A stretch of DNA of 23,183 nucleotides from Brachionus koreanus (GCA_016987375.1 PJRA01000444.1:184112-207294), one strand, 5' to 3'. Positions 9,250 through 19,325 are shown, counted from the first letter of the stretch. Notes: generated by a model not told the origin, from the sequence alone. Made by a program: numbers and translations.

Positions 9250-10035
9250 ATTTTTTTTTGTAAAAATATTTGATATGAATTTATCAATGTTTTTTTTTTG
9301 TTTTCAAAATAACAGATAATTTTTTTTATAAAATAAATAATAAATTTAATTATTAAAAAATTTTATTAAATTATATAAATAAAAATAATAATATATTATA
9401 CGATCAAATTAGTTAAACTAAATTGACAAAACAGGATAACAAATTGAAACCCATTATAATGGCCTGGTGATTCACTATGTTGAAAGAGGTGTCATATTTC
9501 GGATACAAAATATGATCAGACTTTTGTTACGCTATGAAAAAAGCCGTTAAAACCATTTAAATTATCCTAAATATTGTTTACAGTTTATTTAGATTATATC
9601 TTTATGAGTCATAAATCTTTATGACCGATTAAATTCACAATTTATTTTGATTTAACTTCTTTATTATTATTAACCTAATTACTATGTATAAATAAGAATT
9701 GTGATTCTTATTATAGGGGGGGGGGTTCTCAACTTTGTATTTGGCTCTTATTTTACAACAATCTTTTAATAAAAGTTTAAATAAAACAATCTCGATCTTT
9801 GTCTTCACTTATCTCCCCTGAAGTTAATCTAAGGAATCAGATCAGGTTAAAATAAGGAATGTGTAGTTTGTTTGGCTTTCAGATCCCGTTATATATTTGT
9901 TAAATATTTTATAATGTTAAGCTTTGAATTTTAGCATTTTTTAAATCATCCACCATTGAACTAGCGTAATGCCTAAGAGCATAACTTTTTCATTTGTCTT
10001 TTTTTTTTCTCATTAGAAGAATTTCTTTTTATAAT
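9250..10035. other. AT-rich intergenic region with small palindromes
   Basis: No gene seen. It holds an 8-bp inverted repeat (TCATATTT 9492-9499, AAATATGA 9508-9515) and a 10-bp direct repeat ATCTTTATGA at 9598-9607 and 9615-9624 that brackets a TGAGTCA core. A hairpin followed by a G-run at 9691-9725 is listed separately. Confidence 0.5.
9691..9725. repeat. 9-bp hairpin followed by a run of ten G
   Basis: AATAAGAAT (9691-9699), loop TGTG, ATTCTTATT (9704-9712) is a perfect inverted repeat. Three bases later comes an uninterrupted run of ten G (9716-9725). G-runs this long are unexpected in such AT-rich DNA. Confidence 0.7.
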
Positions 10036-10039
10036 TTAA

Positions 10040-10330
10040 TATTTTTCATCGCCGAATCTAGCATAATCTTTTTGAAATGAATATTGATTGATGAAATGCT
10101 AAAAATAGTGGGCTTATTATTTCTATTTGTGAGAACTTTTGTTTTTATTGGATATTGATCATTTAAATGACCATCTGAAACGAATAAATGATTTTATCCT
10201 GAAAAAAAGATTTATCTTAGTTAATTTATAAACAAGTCCATCATGCCAAACTTTGTAAAAAGCTTTAAAAATGTCGAAATAAAGACAGTCAATCTTTTTC
10301 TATGCATTAAAGGATTAATAAAAAGAAACT
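10040..10330 (-). pseudogene. Jockey-like reverse transcriptase remnant
   Basis: The minus-strand conceptual translation near 10300-10230 reads DCLYFDIFKAFYKVWHDGLV and then YKL. This matches the KAFDKVWHDGL block of jockey-type non-LTR reverse transcriptases. After in-frame stops the same strand gives PTIFSISSINI near 10105-10075, matching the SPLLFSIYINDI block that follows the catalytic region. The material between is scrambled by stops and frameshifts. It is a dead fragment with no neighbouring host gene. Confidence 0.65.
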
Positions 10331-10369
10331 AAGTATTGTCTACTGTTCACCTATGTTTTCTAAATACTG

Positions 10370-10435
10370 ATTTATTTATTTATTTGTTTTCTGTACGGGG
10401 CTAATGCTCTTTAAGATTGAAAAAATAATTTAAAT
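10370..10435 (-). mobile_element. Retroelement 3'-end-like stem-loop and A-rich tail, copy 2
   Basis: Read on the minus strand this is a T-rich start, AATCTTAAAGAGCATTAGC, then CCCGTACAGAAAAC and a tail of AAATAAAT repeats ending near 10370. It is collinear with the copy at 1065-1135, including the GAGC/GC(C/T)C stem with a four-base loop, the TACAGA that follows and the AAACAAATAAAT tail. The A-tail repeats indicate that the minus strand is the sense strand. Confidence 0.55.
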
Positions 10436-10671
10436 TTTTATATAATAAAAAAAAAATTTTATAAATAAAAAAATTTTGCACAAGTATGAATCAACGAAAT
10501 TTTGTTATACAAAGCTCAAAGAAATAAAAACGAATTTGGTTACATCAAATAAAATTTAAAATGTTTTCTGTTTGATTTACTTATCATGTTTTGATCATTC
10601 ACTCTTTGTTTAACAACGTCAAAAAGAAAGCGATTTAATTTTTGTGAGATAAAAAAAAATTTTTTTTTATT

Positions 10672-10737
10672 TTCTTGTTTTTTTTTTTGATCTGAAGGAG
10701 TACTAGCTACAAACAGATGGACAAATAAATGTTTCAT
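10672..10737 (+). mobile_element. Retroelement 3'-end-like repeat, copy 3 (degenerate)
   Basis: A long T-run, GATCTGAAGGAGTACTAGCT, ACAAACAGATGG and ACAAATAAATG follow the same order as copies 1 and 2. The stem is degenerate here (GAGTACTAGCTAC). A 65-codon minus-strand frame at 10540-10737 runs over this repeat and over low-complexity A/T tracts, so I do not call it a gene. Confidence 0.5.
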
Positions 10738-10998
10738 TGTAAGAAAGGTTTCTAATCAAAATCAAGACCGACTCAATTGTGTAATTGCTACTTTACCTAT
10801 TTATTCTTTTTCCCTAAGCCATCAAAAAATTAATATTTAAATTAAAATATTCTAATTTATCTAATCTTTTTGCAAAGGTCTTAAATGTAATTAAATAGAA
10901 TTGAAACAATGAGTTTCTTTTTTTTGTTATCTAAATTTTATTATCTTATTAAAATAAAATAAAACAAAAAATGATTTAATTTGTTATCTGAAGCAAAT

Positions 10999-11004
10999 TT
11001 TATT
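10999..11004 (-). terminator. Polyadenylation signal of the UNC-93-like gene
   Basis: TTTATT on the plus strand is AATAAA on the minus strand, 31 bases downstream of the stop codon of the UNC-93-like gene. A second one lies at 10937-10942. Confidence 0.5.
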
Positions 11005-11034
11005 TAATTAAAAAAAATCAAATATCAACAAAAA

Positions 11035-12633
11035 TTAAAATTTTTCATCTTCCGCTTTGAAATTGTGTCTAATCTCAAGATAAATGTAAGAAAATATGCC
11101 AGTAATTGTAATGCCTAGAAAAACATACAATTTGATCTGAGTGCAAAAATATACCGATAGAGCAGAGCCGATAACTAAGCCGATTGTTTCAAAAATAACA
11201 GCAGCACTGTAGGCCGAAGGGTTTGATGGGAAAAAAATTCCGAATATGGCTCGCACTTGAGAGGTAGCAAGACAATCAGTGAAGGCAAGTGAGAGTGCCA
11301 TTAAGAAAATAATGTAAACTCCGGACTCTGGATTCGGTGTCCATGACAGCATAAACACTTGTAGAATAAGTGACTTCATAAGCATTAGCACAACAGTTGT
11401 CTGCAGGCCGATGTACTTAACTAATCGGCCCGAAATCAGCGAGAACAGAGATGCTGCCACTCCAAAGGTTATGCTCACCCAGCCAATGAAGTTTACATTT
11501 TTTAAACATGACACAAAGCTCTTTAAAAAAAAAAAAAAATTTTGTTTTAAAATTGGTTGATTAAATAATTACCCGATGAAATTCATACCACATAAATGTA
11601 AGCTCATAGCCGAGAAATACTGCAATAGGCATTAGCAACCATATTTTTAATTGTTTAAACAATTCATACAAATTATCGAACTCATTTTTAAATTTTAGAA
11701 CTTTTAATAATTTTAAAATAAAAATTTTTCAAATTTATTTATTAATTAATTAATTAATTGATTACTTATTTTTTGTATGCCGAATTTGCCACGTTCAATT
11801 TTGTTCATATTTTCGTCGTATTTTAGATCGTCGACGAAAAAAAAAGCGATCAAAATGGACAAAACACAGGCACCATTGATAGTGGCACACAAAGCATAGA
11901 CAGAGGCGACAGACGGCTTGGAGGCCGACTCGGGCAAAACAGTGGCCGGACAATTATTTGCACCGCAGCTATCCGCATAATTAAATGTAGAATTGACTGG
12001 CAGGTCTTTCAGCTTGAGAATAGTTCCAATCCAAAGTGAGCCAAGAATATAGTCTTAATAATTAATTAATTTAATAAAATATAAAGAAAAAATTTTTATT
12101 ACTTAGAAAAAAAATGGAACCAAAAGTTCCGAATAGAAGGGTTTGTGCATGCATGAATGTTACATTTTTGATGAGAGAGTATTTTTTGCTCAAAATGGTA
12201 AAGTAGATTCCGAGTGTGGTCCATGAAAGACTGTTGGCAAAGCCGGACAAAATAGAGCCGGGTATGAGAGTCGACCAGGTTGGAAAAGTGTTGGCAATAA
12301 AGAACACCAAATAGCATGTCTGGGCCAGCATGAGAGTGAACTTGAAACCGATCAGTTCTATTATGACCTGTGGCCATACGAGACCAGTCAAAAACTGCAC
12401 CACATACACTATAGCTTGACTGCCGTTACCAAGATTCCCGTCCTGGTTTAGGACACCTTGATAAATAGCATTTAAAATACAAATAGAAAAAGTCTTGCTT
12501 ATATAATTCTACTTGATATCATTGCTATTACGTCAAAAGACGCAAATATTAGGATAAAACAGACATTAAAAGCGATGAAATTTTTGTACACTGTTTGTTT
12601 CTCATTAAGACTAATGCATTTTTGTAGGAACAT
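11035..12633 (-). CDS. UNC-93-like multipass membrane protein, five exons, complete
   Basis: Exons on the minus strand: 12633-12513, 12456-12103, 12053-11766, 11700-11573 and 11520-11035. Introns are 56, 49, 65 and 52 bp. All boundaries are GT/AG and all phases agree, giving 1377 nt and 458 residues, close to the length of animal UNC93A proteins. The protein starts MFLQKCISLNEKQ. The first junction rebuilds MISSVLNQDGNLG, the counterpart of the LQSSLN block after the first membrane helix in UNC-93 proteins. A luminal loop carries CGANNCP. Exon 4 gives WLLMPIAVFLGYELTFMW and joins to SFVSCLKN. Exon 5 supplies the remaining helices, including AIFGIFFPSNPSAYSA, and a charged tail. The family belongs to the major facilitator fold. 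The C. elegans founder regulates a muscle K+ channel and vertebrate UNC93B1 chaperones endosomal receptors, so the role here could be regulatory rather than transport. Assignment to the family is secure; the subgroup is not. Confidence 0.92.
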
Positions 12634-14230
12634 TTTTAATTTAAAATAAAAAACTTAATATTTTCTTTTTTAAACTCTATTTAAGTCTTTTTATACTCGA
12701 AAAACTATTTTATTAGGATTAAACTATTTATTTTATGATGACATTTAAATTATTCTAATTTGCGAATATAGCTTTTTAAAATTTAATAAAATATTTTTAA
12801 CCTTAAAATTGGATATGTTTTTGGAAAATTGTTTAGATAATCCCTGAGAGACAATGGCAAACTAGCTTTGTGTAGTTCAGTTTGCTTTCATATTGGCACA
12901 ACCCCTTAACACTTCTACCAAATTGCATAACTTGCCATTATCATTATAATAAAATAGACTTGTGCTGCTTGACAAACGTTTGTTTGTTATATAAACATTT
13001 ATTTTTTCCATTTTCAAATTAAATTTAATAAATTAAATCGTTTAGTTTATGAGTTTGTTTTAGAGGTAATAAATTCTATTATAGTGTTTTTATGGATGCT
13101 AGATTTTAATTTAAGATAAAAGTTTGTAATTAGAACAAATAGCACAATTTAACAAAATGTGATTTAAACTATTTTCTTTTGAATTTTTATCTATTTTTAA
13201 AATAATTCATGCTTATAAAACGTGTATGTTTCATTTGAAATTATCTAATAAATATTGAATTATTTAAAGGAAATTTGGCATGGAATTTTTATTTAGTTTT
13301 TTTTTCAAAGTTTAAAAATAAAATTTTAATAGTAAATTTTTGTTTTCTTTTAAATAGCTAAATTTTGAAACAAAAATCACTATTAAAAAAATTAAATTTT
13401 ACCTAATCGGAAATTAAATGTGAATTTAAATTTAAATTTTTTCTCTAATTTTTCTTCATCAATTTAAAATTTTACTTTTGACTTATTCAAAATTGAAAAA
13501 TCTTGTCAAATAAATATGTTTTGAAGCCAATATTACAGCTGGAATTTACTAAGTTAAAAAAAAAAGAGAGAAAATTTTTGAAATTTATCTTTCATTGAAA
13601 AAATAAAAAAAAAATTATTATGTAATTTTACTGTAATACAACACTTTTTTGAAAGTTTAGTCAACTGAAAATGAGCTTAAATCTAAGGATTTTATTCAGT
13701 AAAATAAAAAAAAAAAAAAATTATTCAAAACTTTGTTAATTTCTTGGATAAAACTTATTTAATATAAACCATTTAAAAAAAATCTCTTTTAATTTAAATA
13801 TTCTTTGACCACTTTAGTGCCACCGTCTCCTTTTATTTCTACCATTAAACATAACTCATAAGATTACTGCTTTAGATAATTGTCCATGAGAAAACAGCAA
13901 TAATTCACCCCTCGTAGACCAGTAGGAATTGTCAAACTTTATATTATTACTATTTCAAAGAGATATAAAATTTAGATCAAAAAGGTGGAATATTATAACT
14001 TCTCATCTAAATCGACTATTCATTTGTATATTAAATTCAACAAATTTTTTTGATGGAACCCAACTAAGAAAAATTTGAAGGCTTGATTTTTTTTCTAAAA
14101 AAATAATTAGTCGCTGAAGTCAGGTGACAAGTGTCTTTATTGATTTTTATTTGAATAAAAAATTATTTGATCCAAGACCCAAAAGTTTGTATTAATATTA
14201 GTAAAATGACACAAAAAATGGCCATTATTT
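12634..14230. other. Intergenic AT-rich region upstream of the UNC-93-like gene
   Basis: No gene that I can support. It should contain the promoter of the minus-strand UNC-93-like gene, but no clear core element stands out against the A/T background. Two less AT-rich stretches occur. One is at about 12840-12970. The other is at about 13805-13945, where the minus strand shows short open pieces such as SYELCLMVEIKGDGGTKVV separated by stops, perhaps transposon debris. I could not identify it. Confidence 0.45.
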
Positions 14231-14236
14231 AATATA

Positions 14237-14345
14237 CTGACAAAATAAACTATATTTTACTGACATAAAAGACTAGATGTTCTGACAAAAACACTACATT
14301 AAATGACAACTAAACTAATTGACTGATAAAAATATGATTTAATAG
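14237..14345. repeat. Degenerate tandem repeat, unit about 20-23 bp
   Basis: Successive units start CTGACAAAAT (14237), CTGACATAAA (14260), CTGACAAAAA (14282), ATGACAACTA (14303) and CTGATAAAAA (14324). Spacings are 23, 22, 21 and 21. Four units share an ACTA block in the second half. The array decays to the right. It could be an old minisatellite. Confidence 0.55.
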
Positions 14346-14821
14346 AGAAAAAAAACTTTTTAATTGACAGATAATCTAATTTAATAATAAACTAATTATT
14401 CTCAGAAACGCTAAAGAAACAGAGAACAGCTTTGTTTTTACCAGAACGTTTGTAATTTAAAAAGTTCAGATAAAAAATCCAACCTCGAGAAAGCATCTGT
14501 CGAACAAGAGTCTACTCAGGAATCATAATCGTTGATGTGAATTTACCGAAGAAAAGCCAAATAAATCAACAACTCAAGTGAAAAAACCAAAAAAAATTAA
14601 TCATTTTTTTGCTCTTAATCTAATTTTTTTTAAAAAAAAATTAATATTAATATTTGATAATTATATTTTTAGACATCAATGATGTATCATAAGCTTTGAT
14701 TTAAAAAAAAAATAAAAAAATTGTTTACTATGAATTTAGTTTAATCGATTGACTAAAATACTTCAGATCTTTTACCTTTACTCTTTCTTCACCCAATGTC
14801 ATTCCCATTTCAGTGAACTTT

Positions 14822-14985
14822 TTCATGATTGCTGTCCTTCAAGTCAAAGTAAGCAAGCTTTGTTTTATTGCTGTAGATGGTAGATTTCCATGCTGGTTTG
14901 AGTTTTGCAAAGGCATTTATTGCTTTCGATATGTGCTGAAGATGCTTCTTTGAAGCTTTCAGATTGTCCCTTTTCCGACATTAAA
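14822..14985 (-). pseudogene. Non-LTR retrotransposon C-terminal remnant
   Basis: The minus-strand translation reads LQHISKAINAFAKLKPAW, then KSTIYSNKTKLAYFDLK. This matches the block R-I-x-K-A-x-x-A-F-x-x-L-x-x-x-W followed by the T-K-x-x-L stretch found after the reverse transcriptase in some LINE families. A frameshift separates it from MSEKGQSES, the counterpart of the preceding SEKG motif. It ends at a TGA near 14820. Some open sequence upstream (to about 15055) may belong to it. It is dead. Confidence 0.55.
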
Positions 14986-15101
14986 ACTTCGCTCGAATTC
15001 TCTGTTGAAGATATCTCGGTTACCTTTATATCTCACGGTTAAATAATCATTAGAATTTTTTTTATTTTAATATTTAATATTTAGGTTTTTTTAAAAGAGA
15101 A

Positions 15102-15121
15102 ATAAAGAAATATTTCTTTAT
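15102..15121. repeat. 20-bp perfect palindrome beside a TA run
   Basis: ATAAAGAAAT followed by its reverse complement ATTTCTTTAT, with no spacer, then a (TA)n run and a second TTTCTTTATA. It is the longest spacer-free palindrome I noticed in the window. Its composition is simple, so chance and slippage are possible. Confidence 0.6.
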
Positions 15122-15329
15122 ATATATATATTTCTTTATATTTAGAAATGTTTACTTTGACTTGATTATTTTCTTTTTTTTCAAGGTTAATCAACAGGCT
15201 AGTGCCCTTGTCGAATAGACAATTATTAATAAAATTAATTATATAAAAAATTAAACATTGAAATTTAAATCAAATCTTTTATATTTTTTAACAAAATCTA
15301 TAAAAATAATTATATTTTTATTCAAGACT

Positions 15330-15667
15330 TAAGAGATGATACAAGCTTGTTTTGAAAATTTTAAATCTTGATCAACTTTTTATTTTATTTTAATGTCAAT
15401 TTTTTTTAATAGAAAAGGGAGGTCATATACAAAGATTAGAAAAAGAAGTGGACCTAAAACTGATCCTTGTGGCACTCATAGTTTAAGAGATACAGGTTTT
15501 GATTTTTCATTACCAAGACGTACAATCTGGGATTTATTTTTAAAATAGTTAGAAAGGAGACCCAGTGAATCGTTATCAAATCCATAATGAAACAATTTTA
15601 AAAGAAGAAGGACATTATTCAAAGACGATAAGAAATGGTCTTTTTTAATACAGATACTAAAAATCAT
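15330..15667 (-). pseudogene. Reverse transcriptase remnant of a non-LTR retrotransposon
   Basis: The minus strand has a 63-codon open piece ending at 15476. It reads SSLNNVLLLLKLFHYGF, then LLSNYFKNKSQIVRLGNEKS, which matches the reverse transcriptase stretch after the first catalytic aspartate block. After a single stop it continues VPQGSVLGPLLFLIFVYDLP (15473-15415), a nearly perfect V/I-PQGS-x-LGPLLF-x-x-Y-x-NDLP motif. A possible scrambled FADD region lies near 15350. The intact PQGSVLGPLLF block makes this less decayed than the LINE relic at 2530-4345. Confidence 0.8.
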
Positions 15668-15994
15668 TCACTGTATCTTAACATTTGTCAACGATATAAC
15701 TGCTGCTTTTAAATAAAATTGCTCTTAAGTTTTGTTAGTTTTGACAGCAAAAATATGCAAGCTTTTCATTTTTTTTTTCATTTAAATAAACTAAAGAAAA
15801 AAAATAAGCACACATATTTTTTAAAATGAATTGAATATACTAGCATAGTTAATCAACATTTTTTTGGCAAAATTCAAAAGTGAACTTTAGACCGCCAACA
15901 AAAAAATCAAAATAAAAAAAAAAACTCTAATTTTTGATTAATTTTTTATTATTTTTAATTTTATTTAAATACATTGAAAAAAAAAAATAAAAGA

Positions 15995-17495
15995 ATGGCA
16001 TATAGTCTAAAATTGAGCAAACAAGCTACTACATTGAGACAAATTTTGACTCAATCGCAGCGCTTGGCCTCGACAGCACCTGCTCGCAAGGCCAAACAAC
16101 AATTTGACAAAAACATAGTATTAATTGACGGTGTTCGTACACCATTTTTGCCTTCATTTTCGGCATATAAAGACCTATTGGCATATGACTTGGCCCGTAG
16201 CGCCCTGCTAGGCCTGGTAAATCGAACAAATGTGAACATATCCGATGTGGACTACATAATAATGGGAACTGTTATACAGGAAGTTAAGACAGCTAATGTG
16301 GCTCGCGAGGCAGCTTTGGCCGCTGGTTTTCCGCAAAAAATTCCCGCTCACACAGTCACCCTGGCTTGTATATCTTCAAATCAAGCAATCACCACTGGCA
16401 TTGGTCAAATTTTGTCCGGTCAAAGCGAAGTAGTAATAGCTGGAGGAGTGGAGACAATGAGCGATGTGCCGATTAGATTCAGCCGTCCCATGAGAAAGCT
16501 TCTTTTGTCTCTTAACAAAGCAAAAACAGCCGGAGATCGCCTGGCTCTATTGTCCAAAGTGTTTTCGTCCAAGCCGCTTACACCAGAGCTGCCGGCCGTA
16601 GCCGAGTTTTCTACCAATGAGACTATGGGCCATTCTGGCGATAGACTTGCTGCCGCTTTTGGAGTTTCTCGACGCGAACAGGACGAATTCGCGCTTAGAT
16701 CGCACACACTGGCTGATAAAGCCACCAAAGAGGGTCTGCTGAGCGATGTTGAGCCGGTTTTTGTGCCGGGCAAAAACGAGCCAGTTACTCGCGATCTGGG
16801 CATTCGTGTGTCAACAATGGAAAAAATGTCCAGTCTGAGGCCGGCCTTTGTCAAAGAGCACGGTACTGTGACTGCAGCCAATGCGTCCTATTTGACTGAT
16901 GGCGCATCGGCTTGTCTAATAATGACAGAGGAAAAGGCCAAGCAATTGGGTCTAAAGCCAAAGGCTTATCTCAGAAATTTTACCTATGTCGCCCAGGATC
17001 CTAAAGATCAACTTCTTTTGGGTCCCGCCTATGCAACACCAAAAATTTTGCAAAGCTCGGGTCTATCAATTAAAGACATTGATGTGTGGGAATTTCACGA
17101 AGCATTTGCTGTAAAAATTGAATGAAAAAATAAATTTTTTTTTTATTTATTTTTATTTAAAAGGGACAAATTTTGGCAAATTTAAAAGCTTTGGATTCGG
17201 ACTGGTTTGCCAAGAATTATATGGGCCGCCAGGAAAAAGTTGGTTCGATCCCAATAGATAAATTCAACAAATGGGGTGGATCGTTGTCAATCGGACATCC
17301 ATTCGGAGCCACGGGTGTCCGTTTGGTGACCACTGCTGCCAACAGATTGCATCACGAAAACGGCCAATTTGCCTTGCTTGCTGCTTGTGCTGCTGGTGGA
17401 CATGTAATATTTGAATTTAAAAAAAATTTATAGACAATTGAAATTTTTTTTTTCTTTAGGGTCATGGTATGTTGGTTGAACGATATCCACAATGA
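15995..17495 (+). CDS. HADHB: Mitochondrial trifunctional enzyme subunit beta (3-ketoacyl-CoA thiolase), complete
   Basis: Exons 15995-17110, 17164-17403 and 17460-17495; introns of 53 and 56 bp with GT/AG ends and phase-0 joins. The total is 463 residues, close to the roughly 474 of mammalian HADHB. I chose the ATG at 15995; upstream in-frame codons are only A-rich with a TTG. The first 35 or so residues are basic, hydroxylated and free of acidic residues ([24 protein letters not shown]), as in a mitochondrial presequence. The thiolase active-site cysteine is C125 in [14 protein letters not shown] (H368), GHPFGATG (H417) and the second catalytic cysteine in [11 protein letters not shown] (C447) are all present. 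The first junction rebuilds [20 protein letters not shown], diagnostic of HADHB rather than ACAA2 or cytosolic thiolases. The enzyme does the last step of long-chain fatty-acid beta-oxidation with the alpha subunit at the inner mitochondrial membrane. It should be functional. Confidence 0.96.
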
Positions 17496-17500
17496 ATAAA
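17495..17500 (+). terminator. AATAAA overlapping the HADHB stop codon
   Basis: The stop codon and the signal overlap as TGAATAAA. A second AATAAA lies at 17567-17572. The first would give a 3' UTR of only about 15-25 bases, so the second may be the one used. Both are candidates only. Confidence 0.45.
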
Positions 17501-17704
17501 CAATTAAATAATCGATTAACTTAAAATCCTCTCGTTTAAAAAAAATTTAAACTTTTTTTAGAATTAAATAAATATTTTTAATGTAAATTTTTTTTTTTCA
17601 ACTTGTTCAAAAATTATATATTTTTAGAAAAATTTAATTTTTATATTTTATTTAAAAAAAAAATATTAGTATTAAATTTTGTGATTTTTAAAATAGCTTC
17701 ATAA

Positions 17705-18043
17705 TCAAGGACAGTCGATTTTAGATGGTTTCAAAGTGCAACACTGATCGATCTCATCAGCAGTCAAAAAAACTTTGAATTACTTTTTTAAAGAAAAATA
17801 ACATTAATAAAATAATTGAAATTAATATTTTAATTGTGGTTGGTCTAATTTTTCTGTAGAGTCCTTGTTTATCAAAGTCATCTCTATAAGATCGTACACA
17901 TTCTTGTACAATGCTTTTGACGAATTATATATTAATATTATTTTTGGTCAAAAAAACACTTTTTCTTGGAAATAAAAAGAAAATATCAATTTTACATAGT
18001 CTTTTTTTTCATTATCTATGAGTTTCCTAAGTGACATTTTCAT
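17705..18043 (-). pseudogene. Decayed or unidentified short coding frame
   Basis: From an ATG at 18043 the minus strand reads MKMSLRKLIDNEKKDYVK, then has one TGA (17948-17950), then YNSSKALYKNVYDLIEMTLI and NKDSTEKLDQPQLKY to a TAA at 17822. Farther on, in another open piece (about 17775-17705), it reads VFLTADEIDQCCTLKPSKID followed by CP and a stop. The composition is coding-like (charged, few A/T-run residues) against a very AT-rich background. I recognise no family. It looks like a broken gene or transposon remnant. Splicing across the stop is not supported by a good donor/acceptor pair. Confidence 0.35.
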
Positions 18044-18093
18044 CTTGATTTATATTTTATATTATGTTATTAAGTAAGATATTAAATTCAATA

Positions 18094-18530
18094 TGCCCTA
18101 TGCAAAACCAAAGTTCGTACGACAATTTTTGGTTTTATCAAAAACAGTAAAGAAATGTTTAGTAGCAGATATTTCAAACTCGACCCGGACAATAGTCTCT
18201 TCCTAACTCTGGAAAGCATAAATGATTCAATAACATCAACCACAGCTGGTCCAATAGATCCAGATACTAATTATGAAGTCTAATAAATCAACTGATGCAT
18301 ACACAAGACGATTTATAAATAGTAGCTGAAACAACTCAAAAAGAGGCAATACAAGTTCAATCATCATAATAATCATCCAGTACTTGTTTTAACTTCAGTT
18401 GCAACAAAAGAAGGCGGCTCATAAATTTTAATCAATCCAATATTAACAGTACCTATTACAAAAAAGAGAGGAAGACCACCCAAAAATATTGAGAATAACG
18501 ATGATGAAGATGTAACATCGAAAACATAAA
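18094..18530 (+). pseudogene. Decayed frame with an AT-hook-like end
   Basis: Several open pieces are separated by stops and frame changes. MPYAKPKFVRQFLVLSKTV starts at 18094. MFSSRYFKLDPDNSLFLTLE starts near 18154 and runs on to DPDTNYEV. The last piece is HPVLVLTSVATKEGG, stop, then ITKKRGRPPKNIENNDDED to a stop near 18528. KKRGRPPK is a good AT-hook core followed by an acidic tail. AT-hooks bind the minor groove of AT-rich DNA and occur in chromatin proteins and some transposases. No other domain is recognisable. Confidence 0.4.
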
Positions 18531-18800
18531 AATGAGAATTAAATAAGTGTCAATAAATTTGGTAGCTAAAAAAATGATGGACTAAACTAAACCTTATTAA
18601 GACAAAAACAAGAATGTTAACTAAAAATTTAAAGTATTAGCCGCTTATTTTTCTTTCACAATTTTTTGTTTTATTGTACTTCATACTGAATAATTGATTT
18701 AAATATTGTTTTATTTATTCTTTTCTTTTTTTTTATTATATACTAAAAAATACAAAAATAATGTTGTAGGCGAAAATGGGTCATTTTTACCCACAAAAAA

Positions 18801-18915
18801 AAATTGTGTTTTAAAATACTATTATCAAAAAAATGTAATTCAAGTTTAAAAAAATAGAAAATTATAAAAGTTAATTAATTTAAATCAAAACACAATTTTT
18901 ACGAATAATAGTATT
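18801..18915. repeat. Two interleaved perfect inverted repeats
   Basis: Arm 1 is AAATTGTGTTTT (18801-18812), with its complement at 18887-18898. Arm 2 is AATACTATTAT (18815-18825), with its complement at 18905-18915. The order 1a-2a-1b-2b is interleaved, not nested, as in an H-type pseudoknot. It lies just inside the left end of the piggyBac-like element. Confidence 0.6.
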
Positions 18916-19325
18916 CATTTTTTCTAAATGATCTTTACAAAGAAAGCTTTGATTGAATCAATAATTTTTAATTGATTAATATAGCAAATTTTTTTCTGAG
19001 AAATTCGTTAATTTGAAAACAATCCTTCAATTATCAACAACATATTTAGGACGAAAAATAAAGCGGTTTTTGTTAATATTCTAAAAAAGGGATAAGAAAT
19101 TTATTAAATTAAGTCTGATCTTTATCTAATTAATAATTACGACATTGATTGTGAGCCACAACCATTATCATTTTCTCATATCTTTTAAAAAAATCTTCAT
19201 CGATAAAATTAAAATATCAAAAAAATTAAAAACTGAAATTATGTATCTATTTAATTTACTTGTAAAATTTAACTTATTTATTATTCATTTTTTTTTCAAC
19301 TTTATTTCTTATATTTTAATAAACA

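Noticed and set aside
10540..10737. 65-codon minus-strand ORF (MKHLFVHLF...)
   Set aside because: It runs over a retroelement-like tail repeat and long A/T homopolymers; the Lys/Phe runs come from these tracts.
11740..11765. (TTAA)n microsatellite
   Set aside because: A short simple repeat inside an intron of the UNC-93-like gene; ordinary for this base composition.
12099..12377. 92-codon ORF overlapping UNC-93-like exon 2
   Set aside because: Same strand but another frame; exon 2 in the called frame matches UNC-93 and splices correctly on both sides.
13805..13945. Possible transposase fragment on the minus strand (SYELCLMVEIKGDGG)
   Set aside because: Coding-like composition, but no motif that I could place in a family, and stops interrupt it.
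16029..16881. Minus-strand ORFs of 62-153 codons inside HADHB
   Set aside because: Antisense shadows of the conserved thiolase frame; no independent domain.
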